A stretch of DNA of 64,000 bases from Pseudomonas sp. FEN. GTDB taxonomy: Bacteria > Pseudomonadota > Gammaproteobacteria > Pseudomonadales > Pseudomonadaceae. Below the pieces are notes generated by a model that was given only the letters and a program-made list of their open reading frames with translations, was not told where the DNA came from and did no database searches. Position 1 is the first letter of the stretch. Each line of letters opens with the position of its first letter. Where the stretch lies: contig NZ_CAJFDC010000036.1 of NCBI RefSeq assembly GCF_904067045.1, positions 513,001 to 577,000 on the forward strand, given 5' to 3'. Made by a program: the position numbers and the translations under genes. Below are positions 51,144 to 60,478 of this stretch, one piece after another.

Positions 51144-52322
51144 TCAGGCGAATTGTGCCGCCGCATATCCCGAGGCCCAGGCCCACTGGAAATTGAAACC
51201 ACCCAGGTGACCACTGACATCCAGCACTTCGCCAATGAAATACAGGCCGGGGCTTTTCAGCGATTCCATGGTCTTCGACGAGACTTCCCGGGTATCGACT
51301 CCGCCCAGGGTCACTTCGGCGGTGCGGTAGCCTTCCGTGCCGGCCGGCACCAGGCGCCAGTCGCCGAGCTTCTGCGCGACCTCGGCCAGTTCCGCCGGGG
51401 TGTATTGCTTCATCGGCTTGGAGACGAACCAGTGCTCGGCCAGGAGGTTGGCCATCTTCTTGGTGAACAACTCGCCCAACAGGGTTTTCAGTTCGCTGTT
51501 GGGGCGTTCGGCCTGTTGTCGTTGCAGCCAGTCGAGGGCGTCGTGGTCCGGCAGCAGGTTGACGTGCAGGGTATCGCCGGGATTCCAGAACGAGGAAATC
51601 TGCAGAATCGCCGGGCCGCTGAGTCCGCGGTGAGTGAACAGGATATTTTCCCGGAAACTCTGCTCGTTGCAGCTCACCAGGCAATCCACCGAAGTCCCGG
51701 AGAGCTCGCTGCAGAGCGCCTTGAGTTGATCGGTAATGGTGAACGGCACCAAGCCCGCGCGGGTCGGTAACACCTGGTGACCGAACTGCCTGGCCACCTG
51801 ATAACCGAAACCGGTCGCGCCCAGGGTCGGGATCGACAGGCCGCCGGTGGCGATCACCAGCGACTGGCAGGTGATCTGGCCGAGGGTGGTTTGCAGCAGG
51901 TAGCCGTTTTCCAGCTTTTCGATGTGCTGGATGGCGGTGTCCAGGTGCAGGCTGACGCCGGCCTGGTCGCATTCGTCCAGAAGCATGCCGAGGATGTCGC
52001 TGGACTTGTTGTCGCAGAATAGCTGGCCGAGCTTTTTCTCGTGATAGGGCACGCCATGCTTGGCCACCATCGCGATGAAATCCCACTGGGTATAGCGGGC
52101 CAGGGCCGACTTGCAGAAATGCGGGTTTTGCGAGAGGAAGTTGCCGGGCTCGGTGTACATATTGGTGAAGTTGCAGCGACCGCCGCCGGACATCAGGATT
52201 TTCTTGCCGGCCTTGTTGGCGTGGTCGATCAGCATCACCTGGCGCCCGCGGGCGGCGGCGGTAAAGGCACACATCAAGCCGGCGGCGCCAGCGCCGATGA
52301 TCACAACTTCAGTAACGGGCAC
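51144..52322 (-). CDS. HI0933-family NAD(P)/FAD-dependent oxidoreductase
   Basis: A 392-residue flavoprotein. The FAD-binding GxGxxG is VVIIGAGAAGLMCAFTAAARG at residues 6-26. The HI0933 hallmark AGKKILMSGGGRCNFTN follows, then TGGLSIPTLGATGFGY and a C-terminal GEVLDVSGHLGGFNFQWAWASG. The family (YhiN-type) is widespread, with no firm physiological reaction. Encoded downstream of dbpA on the same strand, separated by a REP doublet. Confidence 0.92.
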   Translation of the reverse strand: MPVTEVVIIGAGAAGLMCAFTAAARGRQVMLIDHANKAGKKILMSGGGRCNFTNMYTEPGNFLSQNPHFCKSALARYTQWDFIAMVAKHGVPYHEKKLGQLFCDNKSSDILGMLLDECDQAGVSLHLDTAIQHIEKLENGYLLQTTLGQITCQSLVIATGGLSIPTLGATGFGYQVARQFGHQVLPTRAGLVPFTITDQLKALCSELSGTSVDCLVSCNEQSFRENILFTHRGLSGPAILQISSFWNPGDTLHVNLLPDHDALDWLQRQQAERPNSELKTLLGELFTKKMANLLAEHWFVSKPMKQYTPAELAEVAQKLGDWRLVPAGTEGYRTAEVTLGGVDTREVSSKTMESLKSPGLYFIGEVLDVSGHLGGFNFQWAWASGYAAAQFA

Positions 52323-52430
52323 AACGATGTCCTCGGGAATTCAGGTCGGGGGGAGCGCGGTCTTGCAAATACAGCAGCGATCTTCCGCGCGGCACTTGAA
52401 ACAATAGAGATCTCAGAACAGCACTAAACC

Positions 52431-52504
52431 CGTGGGAGCGGAGCTTGCCCGCGAAGCCTTTGGTGGCCTCAAGGGCCCATTCGCGGGCGAGCTCCGCTCC
52501 CACA
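52431..52504. repeat. REP doublet between dbpA and the flavoprotein gene
   Basis: GTGGGAGCGGAGCTTGCCCG and inverse TTCGCGGGCGAGCTCCGCTC separated by only about 24 bp. Confidence 0.9.
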
Positions 52505-52574
52505 AAAAGCGCCATCAGCTACACCCGCGACATTCCCACCGTGGATCAGTGCGATCCCAGGATGCCGATCCGTT

Positions 52575-53960
52575 TCAGAGAATCCGCACGCGCAGCGAAC
52601 GGCCCTTGATCTTGCCGTCGTTCAGGCGTTGCAAGGCCTGCTTGGCGACACCGCGCTCCACCGCCACATAGGCCTGGAAGTCGAAAATCGCGATCTTGCC
52701 GACCTGGGTCCCGGGAATCCCGGCGTCGCCGGTCAGGGCGCCGAGGATGTCGCCCGGACGCACCTTGTCCTTGCGCCCGCCACTGATGCACAAGGTGCTC
52801 ATGGCCGGTAGCAGCGGAGCACCGCCCTGGGACTTGAGGTTGTCGAGCTGGTCCCAGTTCAACGGCGATTTCTGCACTTCCTCGATGGCCCGCGCGCGCA
52901 GGCTCTCGGACGGCGCCACCAGGCTGATCGCCAGGCCGGTCTCGCCCGCCCGGCCGGTACGGCCGACGCGGTGGATATGCATTTCCGAATCACGCGCCAG
53001 TTCGACGTTGATCACCATGTCCAGCGCATCGATATCCAGGCCGCGCGCGGCCACATCGGTGGCCACCAGCACCGAGATGCTGCGGTTGGCGAACATCGCC
53101 AGGACCTGGTCGCGGTCGCGTTGCTCAAGGTCGCCGTGCAGCGCGACGGCGGACACGCCCTTGGCGGTCAGGTGGTCGACGGTTTCCTGGACCTGCTGCT
53201 TGGTAAAGCAGAACGCCACGCAGGACTGCGGACGGAAATGGTTGAGCACCTTGACCACCGCTTCCATGCGTTCTTCCGGGGAAATCTCGTAGAAGCGCTG
53301 CTCGATCTGGCTGTCGGCGTGCATCGCCTCGGCCTTGACCTGCTGCGGGTTACGCATGAACTTGGCGGCCAGCTGCTTGATGCTCACCGGGTAGGTGGCG
53401 GAGAACAGCAGGGTCTGCCGCCGCTCCGGGAGCTGGGCGATGATTTCCTCGATGGCGTCGTAGAAGCCCATGTCGAGCATGCGGTCGGCTTCGTCGAGTA
53501 CCAGGGTGTTGAGGCCGTGCAGGACCAGCGAGCCCTTGCGCAGGTGCTGCTGGATACGCCCTGGAGTGCCGACGATGATGTGCGTGCCGTGTTCCAGGGA
53601 GGCGATCTGCGGACCCAGGGCGACGCCACCGCAGAGGGTCAGCACCTTGATATTGTCTTCGGCGCGGGCCAGGCGGCGGATTTCCTTGGCAACCTGGTCG
53701 GCCAGCTCGCGCGTCGGGCAGATCACCAGTGCCTGGCAGCCGAAGAACCGCGGGTTGATCGGGTTGAGCAGGCCGATGCCGAAGGCGGCGGTCTTGCCGC
53801 TACCGGTCTTGGCCTGGGCGATCAGGTCCATGCCCTTGAGGATCACCGGCAAGCTTTGCGCCTGGATCGGCGTCATCTGGGCATAACCGAGGGAGTCGAG
53901 GTTAGCCAGCATGGCGGCGGACAGTGGCAAAGAGTTAAACGCGGTGGCGATGGTGGTCAC
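52575..53960 (-). CDS. dbpA: ATP-dependent RNA helicase DbpA
   Basis: A 461-residue DEAD-box helicase. Motifs: MTPIQAQSLP (29-38), Walker A AKTGSGKT (50-57), PTRELA, DEAD, SAT, HRVGRTGRAGETG. The C-terminal about 75 residues are the DbpA RNA-binding domain (KDKVRPGDILGALTGDAGIPGTQVGKI, shown in part), which targets hairpin 92 of 23S rRNA for 50S assembly. The start is probably the GTG at 53960 (encoding TTIATAFNSLPL after Met); an in-frame TTG five codons earlier is possible. No ATG lies in the right place. Confidence 0.93.
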   Translation of the reverse strand: MTTIATAFNSLPLSAAMLANLDSLGYAQMTPIQAQSLPVILKGMDLIAQAKTGSGKTAAFGIGLLNPINPRFFGCQALVICPTRELADQVAKEIRRLARAEDNIKVLTLCGGVALGPQIASLEHGTHIIVGTPGRIQQHLRKGSLVLHGLNTLVLDEADRMLDMGFYDAIEEIIAQLPERRQTLLFSATYPVSIKQLAAKFMRNPQQVKAEAMHADSQIEQRFYEISPEERMEAVVKVLNHFRPQSCVAFCFTKQQVQETVDHLTAKGVSAVALHGDLEQRDRDQVLAMFANRSISVLVATDVAARGLDIDALDMVINVELARDSEMHIHRVGRTGRAGETGLAISLVAPSESLRARAIEEVQKSPLNWDQLDNLKSQGGAPLLPAMSTLCISGGRKDKVRPGDILGALTGDAGIPGTQVGKIAIFDFQAYVAVERGVAKQALQRLNDGKIKGRSLRVRIL

Positions 53961-54094
53961 GGGACGGGCCTGCAAAACAAAATGTCGCGCAGTGTATCAG
54001 TCCCGCCCGGCGGCGCTGCAAATTCTGGACGAAAAGTAGCCAAATATTAGTGGCGCTAAGCCATTTCGGGAAAGCCGGGGCTTGAACCTGCTTT

Positions 54095-54229
54095 TGTGGC
54101 GAGCGGGCTTGCCCGCGTTGGGCCGCGAAGTGGCCCTGAAATCAGCGACTTCATTGTGTCAGGCAGAACGCAGTCACAGGTTTTTGGGGCTGTTTCACAG
54201 CCCAACGCGGGCAAGCCCGCTCGCCACAT
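54095..54229. repeat. Long REP doublet (GTGGCGAGCGGGCTTGCCCG family)
   Basis: Outer arms as the family, inner GGGCCGCGAAGTGGCCC and GGGGCTGTTTCACAGCCC. It lies between dbpA and the exporter gene; the remainder of 53961-54272 shows no gene. Confidence 0.9.
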
Positions 54230-54272
54230 GGGGGGCCTGCCGAAGATCAGGAATGAGTATTCCGTCAGCAGG

Positions 54273-55703
54273 TCAGTGCTCGATGTGCCGCTCCTGAACC
54301 AACTTGGCCCGCCGTCCGTCAAGGGGCGACAGCTGCAGGAAAATCGCCGAGGCGAACATCGCCATGATGCCGACGGTCAGGAAGGTCAGTTGGAATGCGC
54401 CGAGCACCGTCTCCACGCCATCATTGCCGATGGCGGCGGTAAAACCGCCGAGCAGGGCACCGGCACAGGCCACCCCGAGGCTCAGGGACAACTGCGCCAC
54501 CACCGACAGCAGGCTGTTGCCGCTGCTGGCCGACTTGTCGTCGAGGTCGATCAGGGTCACGGTGTTCATCGCCGTGAATTGCAGCGAGTTGATCGCCCCG
54601 GCAATCGCCAGCATGCTCAGCAACAGGGGGTAGGGCGTGTGCTCGCTGACCAGGCCCAGGGCCGCGAGCATGAAGCCCAGCGCCAGGGTGTTGCCGGTGA
54701 GCACGATGCGATAACCCAGGCGCTCGATCAGCGGCCGGGCAATCGATTTGGCGAACATCGCCGCCGCCGCCAGCGGCAGCATGCTCATCCCCGCCTGGGA
54801 CGGCGAGTAACCCAGGGCCACTTGCAGCAACAAGGGCACCAGGAACGGCAAGGCACCGCTGCCCAGGCGGGCGAACAGGTTGCCGAGAATGCCCACGGCA
54901 AAGGTCCGGGTCTTGAACAGCGACGGGGCGAACAGTGGGTTGTCGATATGCCCGGCCCGCAGCCAGTACGCCGCCAGGCACGCGAGGCCGGCGAACAGCA
55001 GCAACATCACCCGCAGGTGCGGCAGTTGCAGTTCGCCGAGGCCCTCCATGGCGATGGTGATCAGCAGCATCGCCGCGCCGAACAGCAGGAAGCCGATACC
55101 GTCGAAGCGCGTGCGTTCGCTGCCGCGCAGGTCGGGAATGAATTTCCACACCGCATAACAGCCGATCAGCCCCACCGGCAAGTTGATCAGGAAGATCCAG
55201 TGCCAGGTCAGGTACTGCACCATCCAGCCACCCATGGTCGGGCCGATCAACGGGCCAAGCAGGCCGGGGATGGTGATGAAGCCCATGATCCGCACCAGCT
55301 CCGAGCGCGGGTAGGCGCGCAGTACCACCAGCCGGCCGACCGGGAGCATCAGCGAGCCGCCCAGGCCCTGGATAATCCGTGCGCCGACCAGCATGTTCAA
55401 CGAGCTCGACAGGGCACAGAGCAGGGAGCCGATGCTGAACAGCAGGATGGCGCCGAAGAAGATGCGCTTGGTGCCGAAGCGGTCGGAAATCCAGCCCGAG
55501 GCGGGGATCAGCAAGGCCACGGTGAGCATGTAGGCGATCACCACGCCTTGCATGCGCAGGGGGTTTTCCGCCAGGTCCAGGGCCATGGCCGGCAGTGCGG
55601 TATTGAGGATGGTCCCGTCGAGGGACTGCATGAAGAAAGCGATGGCCACCACCCACGGTAGCCAACGAGCGGTCGTTACGTCGAGAGGGGCGCGGTCGGG
55701 CAT
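54273..55703 (-). CDS. MdtD-like DHA2 multidrug efflux transporter
   Basis: A 476-residue major facilitator protein of the DHA2 (14-helix) group, most like MdtD. Features: AIAFFMQSLDGTILNTALPAMA in helix 1 with the conserved Asp, GWISDRFGTKRIFFG (motif A), GARIIQGLGGSLMLPVGR (motif B/C region), WHWIFLINLPVG and MNTVTLIDLDDKSASSGNSLLSV. It exports toxic compounds or metabolites by proton antiport. It lies downstream of a solitary rhlA homologue on the same strand, with 444 bp containing a REP array between them, so they need not share a transcript. Confidence 0.85.
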   Translation of the reverse strand: MPDRAPLDVTTARWLPWVVAIAFFMQSLDGTILNTALPAMALDLAENPLRMQGVVIAYMLTVALLIPASGWISDRFGTKRIFFGAILLFSIGSLLCALSSSLNMLVGARIIQGLGGSLMLPVGRLVVLRAYPRSELVRIMGFITIPGLLGPLIGPTMGGWMVQYLTWHWIFLINLPVGLIGCYAVWKFIPDLRGSERTRFDGIGFLLFGAAMLLITIAMEGLGELQLPHLRVMLLLFAGLACLAAYWLRAGHIDNPLFAPSLFKTRTFAVGILGNLFARLGSGALPFLVPLLLQVALGYSPSQAGMSMLPLAAAAMFAKSIARPLIERLGYRIVLTGNTLALGFMLAALGLVSEHTPYPLLLSMLAIAGAINSLQFTAMNTVTLIDLDDKSASSGNSLLSVVAQLSLSLGVACAGALLGGFTAAIGNDGVETVLGAFQLTFLTVGIMAMFASAIFLQLSPLDGRRAKLVQERHIEH

Positions 55704-55804
55704 GGGCGGCTCTATTTGTTAGCAGACTACGTAGTTGCAGTATGCCTGATCGGTCAAGAATCGTGTAGGCGCGCTTGCTTTCTGTTGTAGGGCGCAAGTC
55801 CTGT

Positions 55805-56106
55805 TGGAGTCGGATTTATTTGCGAGTCGGCCCTTGAGGCCGCCAAAAGCTTCGCGGGCAAGCTCCGCTCCCACAGGTTTTTGGTCGTATACAGATTTTG
55901 GGGCAACGTGGAAATTGTGGGAGCCGGATTTATCCGCGAAGAGGCCCTTGAGGCCGCCAAAAGTTTCGCGGGCAAGCTCCGCTCCCACAGGTTTTTGGTC
56001 GTATACAGATTTTGGGGGCAACGTGGAAATTGTGGGAGCCGGATTTATCCGCGAAGAGGTCCTTGAGGCCACCAAAAGCTTCGCGGGCAAGCTCCGCTCC
56101 CACAGG
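55805..56106. repeat. BIME: REP doublet array with tandem 114/115-bp units
   Basis: Three right arms TTCGCGGGCAAGCTCCGCTC at 55851, 55965 and 56080. Each is preceded by a left arm (GGAGCCGGATTTATCCGCGA in the last two) and separated by TTTTTGGTCGTATACAGATT. Units 114 and 115 bp differ by one G in GGGG/GGGGG. The rest of 55704-56147 is non-coding. Confidence 0.93.
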
Positions 56107-56147
56107 TTCTCGCCCGATGCGGAGAGTGTGCCGGGCCTTATTGGCGG

Positions 56148-56987
56148 CTATCCGGCGTTGGTCGGTAGCAGAAACCCCAGCAATGCCTGATGCACCGCGT
56201 TGGCAGCCTGGCGTGATTCCAGATCGAGCAGGTGGCCGGTGTCCTCGGCGACGGAAAAACTGCATCGGGGGATGTATTCCTGAAACATCCGTGCCCCTTC
56301 GGCCGGGGTGTAGATGTCCTTGGCGCCGTTGATGAAATGCACCGGGCTCTGGATCGCGGACAGCGCCCGCAGGTAGTTGCCATCGCCCAGTTGCAGCACC
56401 TGGTCGATATGGAAGCGCGCCTGGCGGTACTCGGTGCTGGGCATTGAGGACAGGTGTTGGTGGTTGGTGGTTTTGAGCCGCGGCGGCAGGTAGTGACCAA
56501 CGGTGTCGTTGAGCAGGTGGCCGATGGCGGATTTGTCGTCCACCGCGATCAGCTCGTGGACCCGTTGCACGTAAGCCAGCATCGCTGGGTTCAGGTCGGG
56601 CGCCAGGGCCATCACCACCGAGCTTTCAATGGTCGGCGGGTGCCGGGTCAGGGCCAGCAGGGTGGAAATACCGCCCCAGGAGGCGGAGACCAGGTGATTG
56701 ACTTCCAAGCGCCGCACCAGGGTCAGGAGGATCTCCACCTCGTCATCCTTGGTTACCAGGCCCGGATCGGGATTGTAGGGTTGTGAGCGTCCGGCGAAGG
56801 GCAGGTCGAACAGCACCACATTGAAGTGCTCGGCCAGGCATTTGCTGGTGCGGGTGAAGGAACTGGTGGTGGCCAGGGCGCCATTGACCAGTAGCACCGT
56901 CTTGCGCAACGGATCGTCGCCGATGCGCTCGACATGGATGTTGAAATGCCGGTAGAGGTTGTTGATGACAAAGCTTCCATGATTCAT
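56148..56987 (-). CDS. rhlA: RhlA-like 3-(3-hydroxyalkanoyloxy)alkanoate (HAA) synthase
   Basis: A 279-residue alpha/beta hydrolase-fold protein. It closely follows P. aeruginosa RhlA as I remember it: LVNGALATTSSFTRT, KCLAEHFNVVLFDLPFAG, LVTKDDEVEILL, NHLVSASWGGISTLLAL (nucleophile elbow SWGG), DDKSAIGHLLNDTVG and RFHIDQVLQLG. PhaG is the related alternative but matches less well in these blocks. RhlA joins two 3-hydroxyacyl units from ACP to give HAA, a surfactant and rhamnolipid precursor. The start at 56987 (MNHGSFVINNLYRH) has GGAG six bases upstream. No rhlB, rhlR or rhlI is nearby. Confidence 0.85.
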   Translation of the reverse strand: MNHGSFVINNLYRHFNIHVERIGDDPLRKTVLLVNGALATTSSFTRTSKCLAEHFNVVLFDLPFAGRSQPYNPDPGLVTKDDEVEILLTLVRRLEVNHLVSASWGGISTLLALTRHPPTIESSVVMALAPDLNPAMLAYVQRVHELIAVDDKSAIGHLLNDTVGHYLPPRLKTTNHQHLSSMPSTEYRQARFHIDQVLQLGDGNYLRALSAIQSPVHFINGAKDIYTPAEGARMFQEYIPRCSFSVAEDTGHLLDLESRQAANAVHQALLGFLLPTNAG

Positions 56988-57120
56988 ATCAAGCTCCAGC
57001 AAAACACTTTCGAGAGGTGAAAGAGGTGCGGCACTGAGTAAGAACGTCGCGGGTAAAGCCTGTTTTTCCAGAGGGGCCGTGTGAGGGTGGCGTTTTGATG
57101 GTGCAATGAAAACCGAGAGA

Positions 57121-57151
57121 ATGTATAGCGCGCCAGGCTGCCTCAGGGCAA
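57121..57151 (-). promoter_or_regulatory. Possible rhlA promoter
   Basis: On the minus strand, -35 TTGCCC (57151-57146), 18-19 bp spacer, -10 TATACAT (57127-57121). This gives a leader of about 125 nt. No lux/rhl box was found. Confidence 0.35.
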
Positions 57152-57223
57152 CTGGCTGAGTGGATAGGCGTGCGGGTATTTCGGTCAGCGGGTTAACGCG
57201 ATCTTGTGGGTGTCATGGCCCAT

Positions 57224-57376
57224 GCAGGAGCCAGCTTGCTGGCGATGGCGCCCGTGAGCCTTGCATCGCCCGGGCGGTCGCCATCGCCAGCCAGCTGGCT
57301 CCTACAGCTAATGGCATGGCGATGTTCTTGTGTTGGAGCATGGGGGTGTGGGAGCCAGCTGGCTGGCGATGAGGCC
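57224..57376. repeat. REP doublet plus a third half-site
   Basis: GCAGGAGCCAGCTTGCTGGC and inverse GCCAGCCAGCTGGCTCCTAC (to 57308), then GTGGGAGCCAGCTGGCTGGC at about 57347-57376. Together with the rhlA promoter region this fills 56988-57424; no gene seen. Confidence 0.85.
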
Positions 57377-57424
57377 GGCAAGGCTCCCATGGGGTTTGTG
57401 GTGCCTGCGGGCGCGGACTCCAGG

Positions 57425-58762
57425 TTACAGGGTCAGCGTCAGCTTGCTGATCAGCGCCCCCGGCAGCAGGTTCGAGGCGGTCTGCCGCTGGTCGTAGGTG
57501 CTCGCCGACAGCAGCAGCTCACGCTCCTGGGTCAGGGCTTCCAACTGGCTGCCCAACAGGCTGTAGGCACTGTCATCGAAGCGCATGGTGCTGACCGGTG
57601 CCTGGATCTCGCCGCTCTCCACCCAGAAAGTGGCGAAGCGGGTCATGCCGGTCATCCGCGCCGCCGGTTGGTCCGAGTAGTTCAGGTACCACAGGTTGCT
57701 GATGTACAGGCCTGTGCCCAATTGCTTGAGAATATCGGCCTGGGCGAGTATCCCGGCGCGCATCTGCAAGGCGCCGGGATACTCGCCGCCGCTGGCGCCG
57801 TTGGTCGTCAGCCCATACTCGGCGGCACTGCGGGAGTTGATCAACTGTTGATCGGCCGCGCCCGCGGCGACCAATGACACATCGCCGCGTGGATAGCCTT
57901 CATTGGAAAACGCCGGACTCAGCGAGCCGCTGATCTGCTCGCCGAGCCAGACCATGGGGCTGAAGCGGGCTTCGCCGGCATAGAGTTTTTGCAACGGGCT
58001 GTGCTTGCTGCCGATGGCCTGGGCCGAAAAACCGCCCCAACTGAGCATGCCCATGACTTCTTCAAGCGCCGCCGGCGCCAGGTAGGCACGGTATTCGCCC
58101 GGCGCCAGCGTACGCAACGGTCGCCCGAGAAACGCGAGCTGCTCGCGGGCCTGCTGGAAGCGTTGGGCAAAGCTGTCGCTGTTCCAGTCATGGCCGGCGA
58201 AACTGGCCTTCACGGCCTGGCCGTTTTCATGGAACAGACTCCAGTCAAAGTTGAAACTGTTGGCCTGGTGCCAACCGAAGGCCCCGTCGGCGCTGGCAAA
58301 GCCACGGCTGATTGGGCCGGCGGCGTAGAACCCGACCATGTCCAGGCCGACCGCCGCGCGACTGATTTCTTCCAGTACGCGTGCCGTGTCCGGTAACGGC
58401 TGGCTCTGCACGTTCCGGCTTTGCCAGGCGTTGTGGTTGAGCAGCAGGTACGGGTCGGCTGGCAACAGCGGGAGGATTTCGCGCAGTTGTCGCAGGCCGT
58501 CCGCCAAGCGCTGGCGGTCCGGTTCGAGTTCGCCGGAGAGGGTGATCTGCAAATCGGCATGGCGCCCGTCGTCGATCAGCTTGAAGCTCAACGTGGCCTG
58601 TTGCACCTGTCCGGCCTGGCGCACCCGGCCATGATTGAAGCGGATAAAGTCCGACGCTTCGGCGGCATAGCCCAGGGTAAAGCGTTCCGGGGCGCGGAGC
58701 TGTTTCTGCAAACTGTCGACCAGGGCGCGGAAGTGTTCGACCTGGCTCAGTGAAGTACTCAT
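57425..58762 (-). CDS. PmbA/TldE-type metalloprotease-family protein
   Basis: A 445-residue protein of the PmbA/TldE family, the subunit without the zinc motif. Features: SQVEHFRALVDSLQKQLRAP at the start, DMVGFYAAGPISRGFASADG, QQLINSRSAAEYGLTTNGA and TGLYISNLWYLNY with ARMTGMTRFATFWVESGEI. It forms a heterodimer with TldD, which degrades or processes peptides in the cytoplasm. The start at 58762 (MSTSLSQVEHF) overlaps the tldD-like stop by one base (TGATG). It is probably a second copy: the usual pseudomonad tldD and pmbA lie elsewhere (from memory). Confidence 0.87.
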   Translation of the reverse strand: MSTSLSQVEHFRALVDSLQKQLRAPERFTLGYAAEASDFIRFNHGRVRQAGQVQQATLSFKLIDDGRHADLQITLSGELEPDRQRLADGLRQLREILPLLPADPYLLLNHNAWQSRNVQSQPLPDTARVLEEISRAAVGLDMVGFYAAGPISRGFASADGAFGWHQANSFNFDWSLFHENGQAVKASFAGHDWNSDSFAQRFQQAREQLAFLGRPLRTLAPGEYRAYLAPAALEEVMGMLSWGGFSAQAIGSKHSPLQKLYAGEARFSPMVWLGEQISGSLSPAFSNEGYPRGDVSLVAAGAADQQLINSRSAAEYGLTTNGASGGEYPGALQMRAGILAQADILKQLGTGLYISNLWYLNYSDQPAARMTGMTRFATFWVESGEIQAPVSTMRFDDSAYSLLGSQLEALTQERELLLSASTYDQRQTASNLLPGALISKLTLTL

Positions 58763-60204
58763 CAGGCATCGCCTCCAAACACATCGACATGACTGAAGAC
58801 ACAGGCGGGCGACGCGTGCCCGACCCGGATCACCTGGTTCGGTTCGCCCTTGCCGCAGTTCGGCGTGCCCAAGACCTGGAAGGTCTCGGTATTGCCGACG
58901 GCGCTGAGGTTGCGCCAGAACTGTGCGGAAATCGCCCGGTAGTTGGGGTTTTTCACCACGCCCTTGAGCTCGCCGTTCTCGATCAACTGGCCCCACTCGC
59001 AGCCGAACTGGAATTTGTTGCGGGCGTCGTCGATGGACCAGGACCGGTTGGTGGACATCAGGATGCCTTTTTCGATACCCCCGACCAGTTGTGCGAAGGA
59101 TTGCTCGCCGGGTTCGATATTGAGGTTGGCCATGCGGTCGATGGGCGGACGGTTCCAACTGCAGGCGCGGCTGTTGGCGACGCCGTCGAGGCCGGCGCGG
59201 AACTGTGACAACGCGCCGCCCAGTGGCCGCAGCAGTCGCCCTTCGCGAATCAGGAATTCCTTGTGGGCCGCGGTGCCGTCGTCGTCATGTCCGTAGCTGG
59301 CCAGTTGTTGTGGGATGGACGGATCGAAGGTCACGTTGAGCAGTGGCGAACCATATTGCAGGTTGCCGAAGTCGCTGGCCTTGACGAAGCTGGTGCCGGC
59401 GTAATTGCGCTCGTCGCCGAGGATGCGATCCAGTTCCAGCGGGTGGCCGATGGATTCGTGGATCTGCAGGATCATCTGGTCCGGGGTCAGTAACAGGTCA
59501 CGTGGACCTTGCGGGGTGTTGGGCGCCAGCAGCAATTGCAGGGCCTGGTCGGCGATCCGCGCGCCTGCGCCGATCAGCCCGGAACGCCCGATGACATCGG
59601 CGCCGCCTTGCTGGCCGAAGTTTTCCCGGCCCAGGGTGCGGGTCTGGCTGTCCGCGCCGTCGTAGGCGGTGACGCTCAGGCCCGGGTAGACGAAGCGCAG
59701 CGCCTGGCGCAGTTCGGCGCCGGCGTTGTTGAGGTAGATCTGCTCGACCTGGGTCAGGCCGAGGCTGACTTCCCAGTTGACCAGCCGCTCGTCCTTGGGC
59801 ACGGCGGCCGATTCGGCGCCGAGCAGGGCGTAGCAGTCGCTCAGGGACGCAAAGGGTTGCTCGAGCTGGGGCGAGTGATAGTCGGCGCGGTCGCTGGACA
59901 CGCTGTGCCGGCGAAGGTCGAGCAGTGCGTGGGGGGCCATCAGCCGGGCGTAGTCTTCGGCGCGGTCGAGGGCGCTTTGCAGGCCGGCCTGGGAAAGGTC
60001 GTTGGTGGCGGCGTAGGCTTCGACGCCGTTGAGGCGCACGGTGAGCATCGCACCTTCGTCGAGGCGCAGGCTCGGGGGCTCCGCGACGTTCTTGCGCACC
60101 GACAGGTATTGGCCGGATTCGCGGACGTAACGCAGCGAGAAAAATTCAGCGCCCGTGCGCAAGCCGGCGAAGCGCTGCTTGAGCTGGGGGTGGAAGTCGA
60201 ACAT
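58762..60204 (-). CDS. TldD-type metallopeptidase
   Basis: A 480-residue TldD-family protein. The zinc motif HESIGH is at residues 249-254, followed by PLELDRILGDE. The C-terminal conserved cysteine region is LGTPNCGKGEPNQ. It starts at 60204 (MFDFHPQLKQRFAGLR); an upstream extension lacks family character. It is translationally coupled to the PmbA-type gene behind it, giving a complete TldD/PmbA pair. Known pairs process microcin B17 or degrade CcdA; the target here is unknown. Confidence 0.88.
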   Translation of the reverse strand: MFDFHPQLKQRFAGLRTGAEFFSLRYVRESGQYLSVRKNVAEPPSLRLDEGAMLTVRLNGVEAYAATNDLSQAGLQSALDRAEDYARLMAPHALLDLRRHSVSSDRADYHSPQLEQPFASLSDCYALLGAESAAVPKDERLVNWEVSLGLTQVEQIYLNNAGAELRQALRFVYPGLSVTAYDGADSQTRTLGRENFGQQGGADVIGRSGLIGAGARIADQALQLLLAPNTPQGPRDLLLTPDQMILQIHESIGHPLELDRILGDERNYAGTSFVKASDFGNLQYGSPLLNVTFDPSIPQQLASYGHDDDGTAAHKEFLIREGRLLRPLGGALSQFRAGLDGVANSRACSWNRPPIDRMANLNIEPGEQSFAQLVGGIEKGILMSTNRSWSIDDARNKFQFGCEWGQLIENGELKGVVKNPNYRAISAQFWRNLSAVGNTETFQVLGTPNCGKGEPNQVIRVGHASPACVFSHVDVFGGDA

Positions 60205-60306
60205 GGGGAACCTCCCTGGAAATGGCGGTGGCCGTGCGGGGCGCCTTATGGGCGGCCCCAATGCCAGTCTGTCAGGAAAAGGCGATTTTGCTAGCGCTGT
60301 GATTCT

Positions 60307-60470
60307 GTAGCCTGGCTTGCCAGCGAGGCTTTTGGCGATCTTGAGGGCCTATTCGCGGCGCTGCGGCGATCCGACAAGCTCCGCTCCCACAAGTTCTCGG
60401 TCGTGCGGACGATTCGGGTACGACTCGAAACTAATGTGGGAGCGGAGCTTGCCCGCGAAGCTCTTGAGGC
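60307..60470. repeat. REP cluster with the 19-bp variant arm
   Basis: A TGTAGCCTGGCTTGCCAGCG-like left arm; then TTCGCGGCGCTGCGGCGATC-CGACAAGCTCCGCTC (about 60353-60388), the same variant arm as at 9474-9510 inverted; then GTGGGAGCGGAGCTTGCCCG (60436 on). Confidence 0.85.
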
Positions 60471-60478
60471 TTTTGACC

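Noticed and set aside
54096..55661. Plus-strand open frame of about 520 codons, rich in Gln/His/Arg, opposite the MFS gene
   Set aside because: Composition is typical of an antisense frame to membrane-protein codons and it starts within a REP.
56988..57220. lux/rhl box upstream of rhlA
   Set aside because: No CT-N12-AG type dyad with good symmetry was found; only a sigma-70-like promoter is visible.
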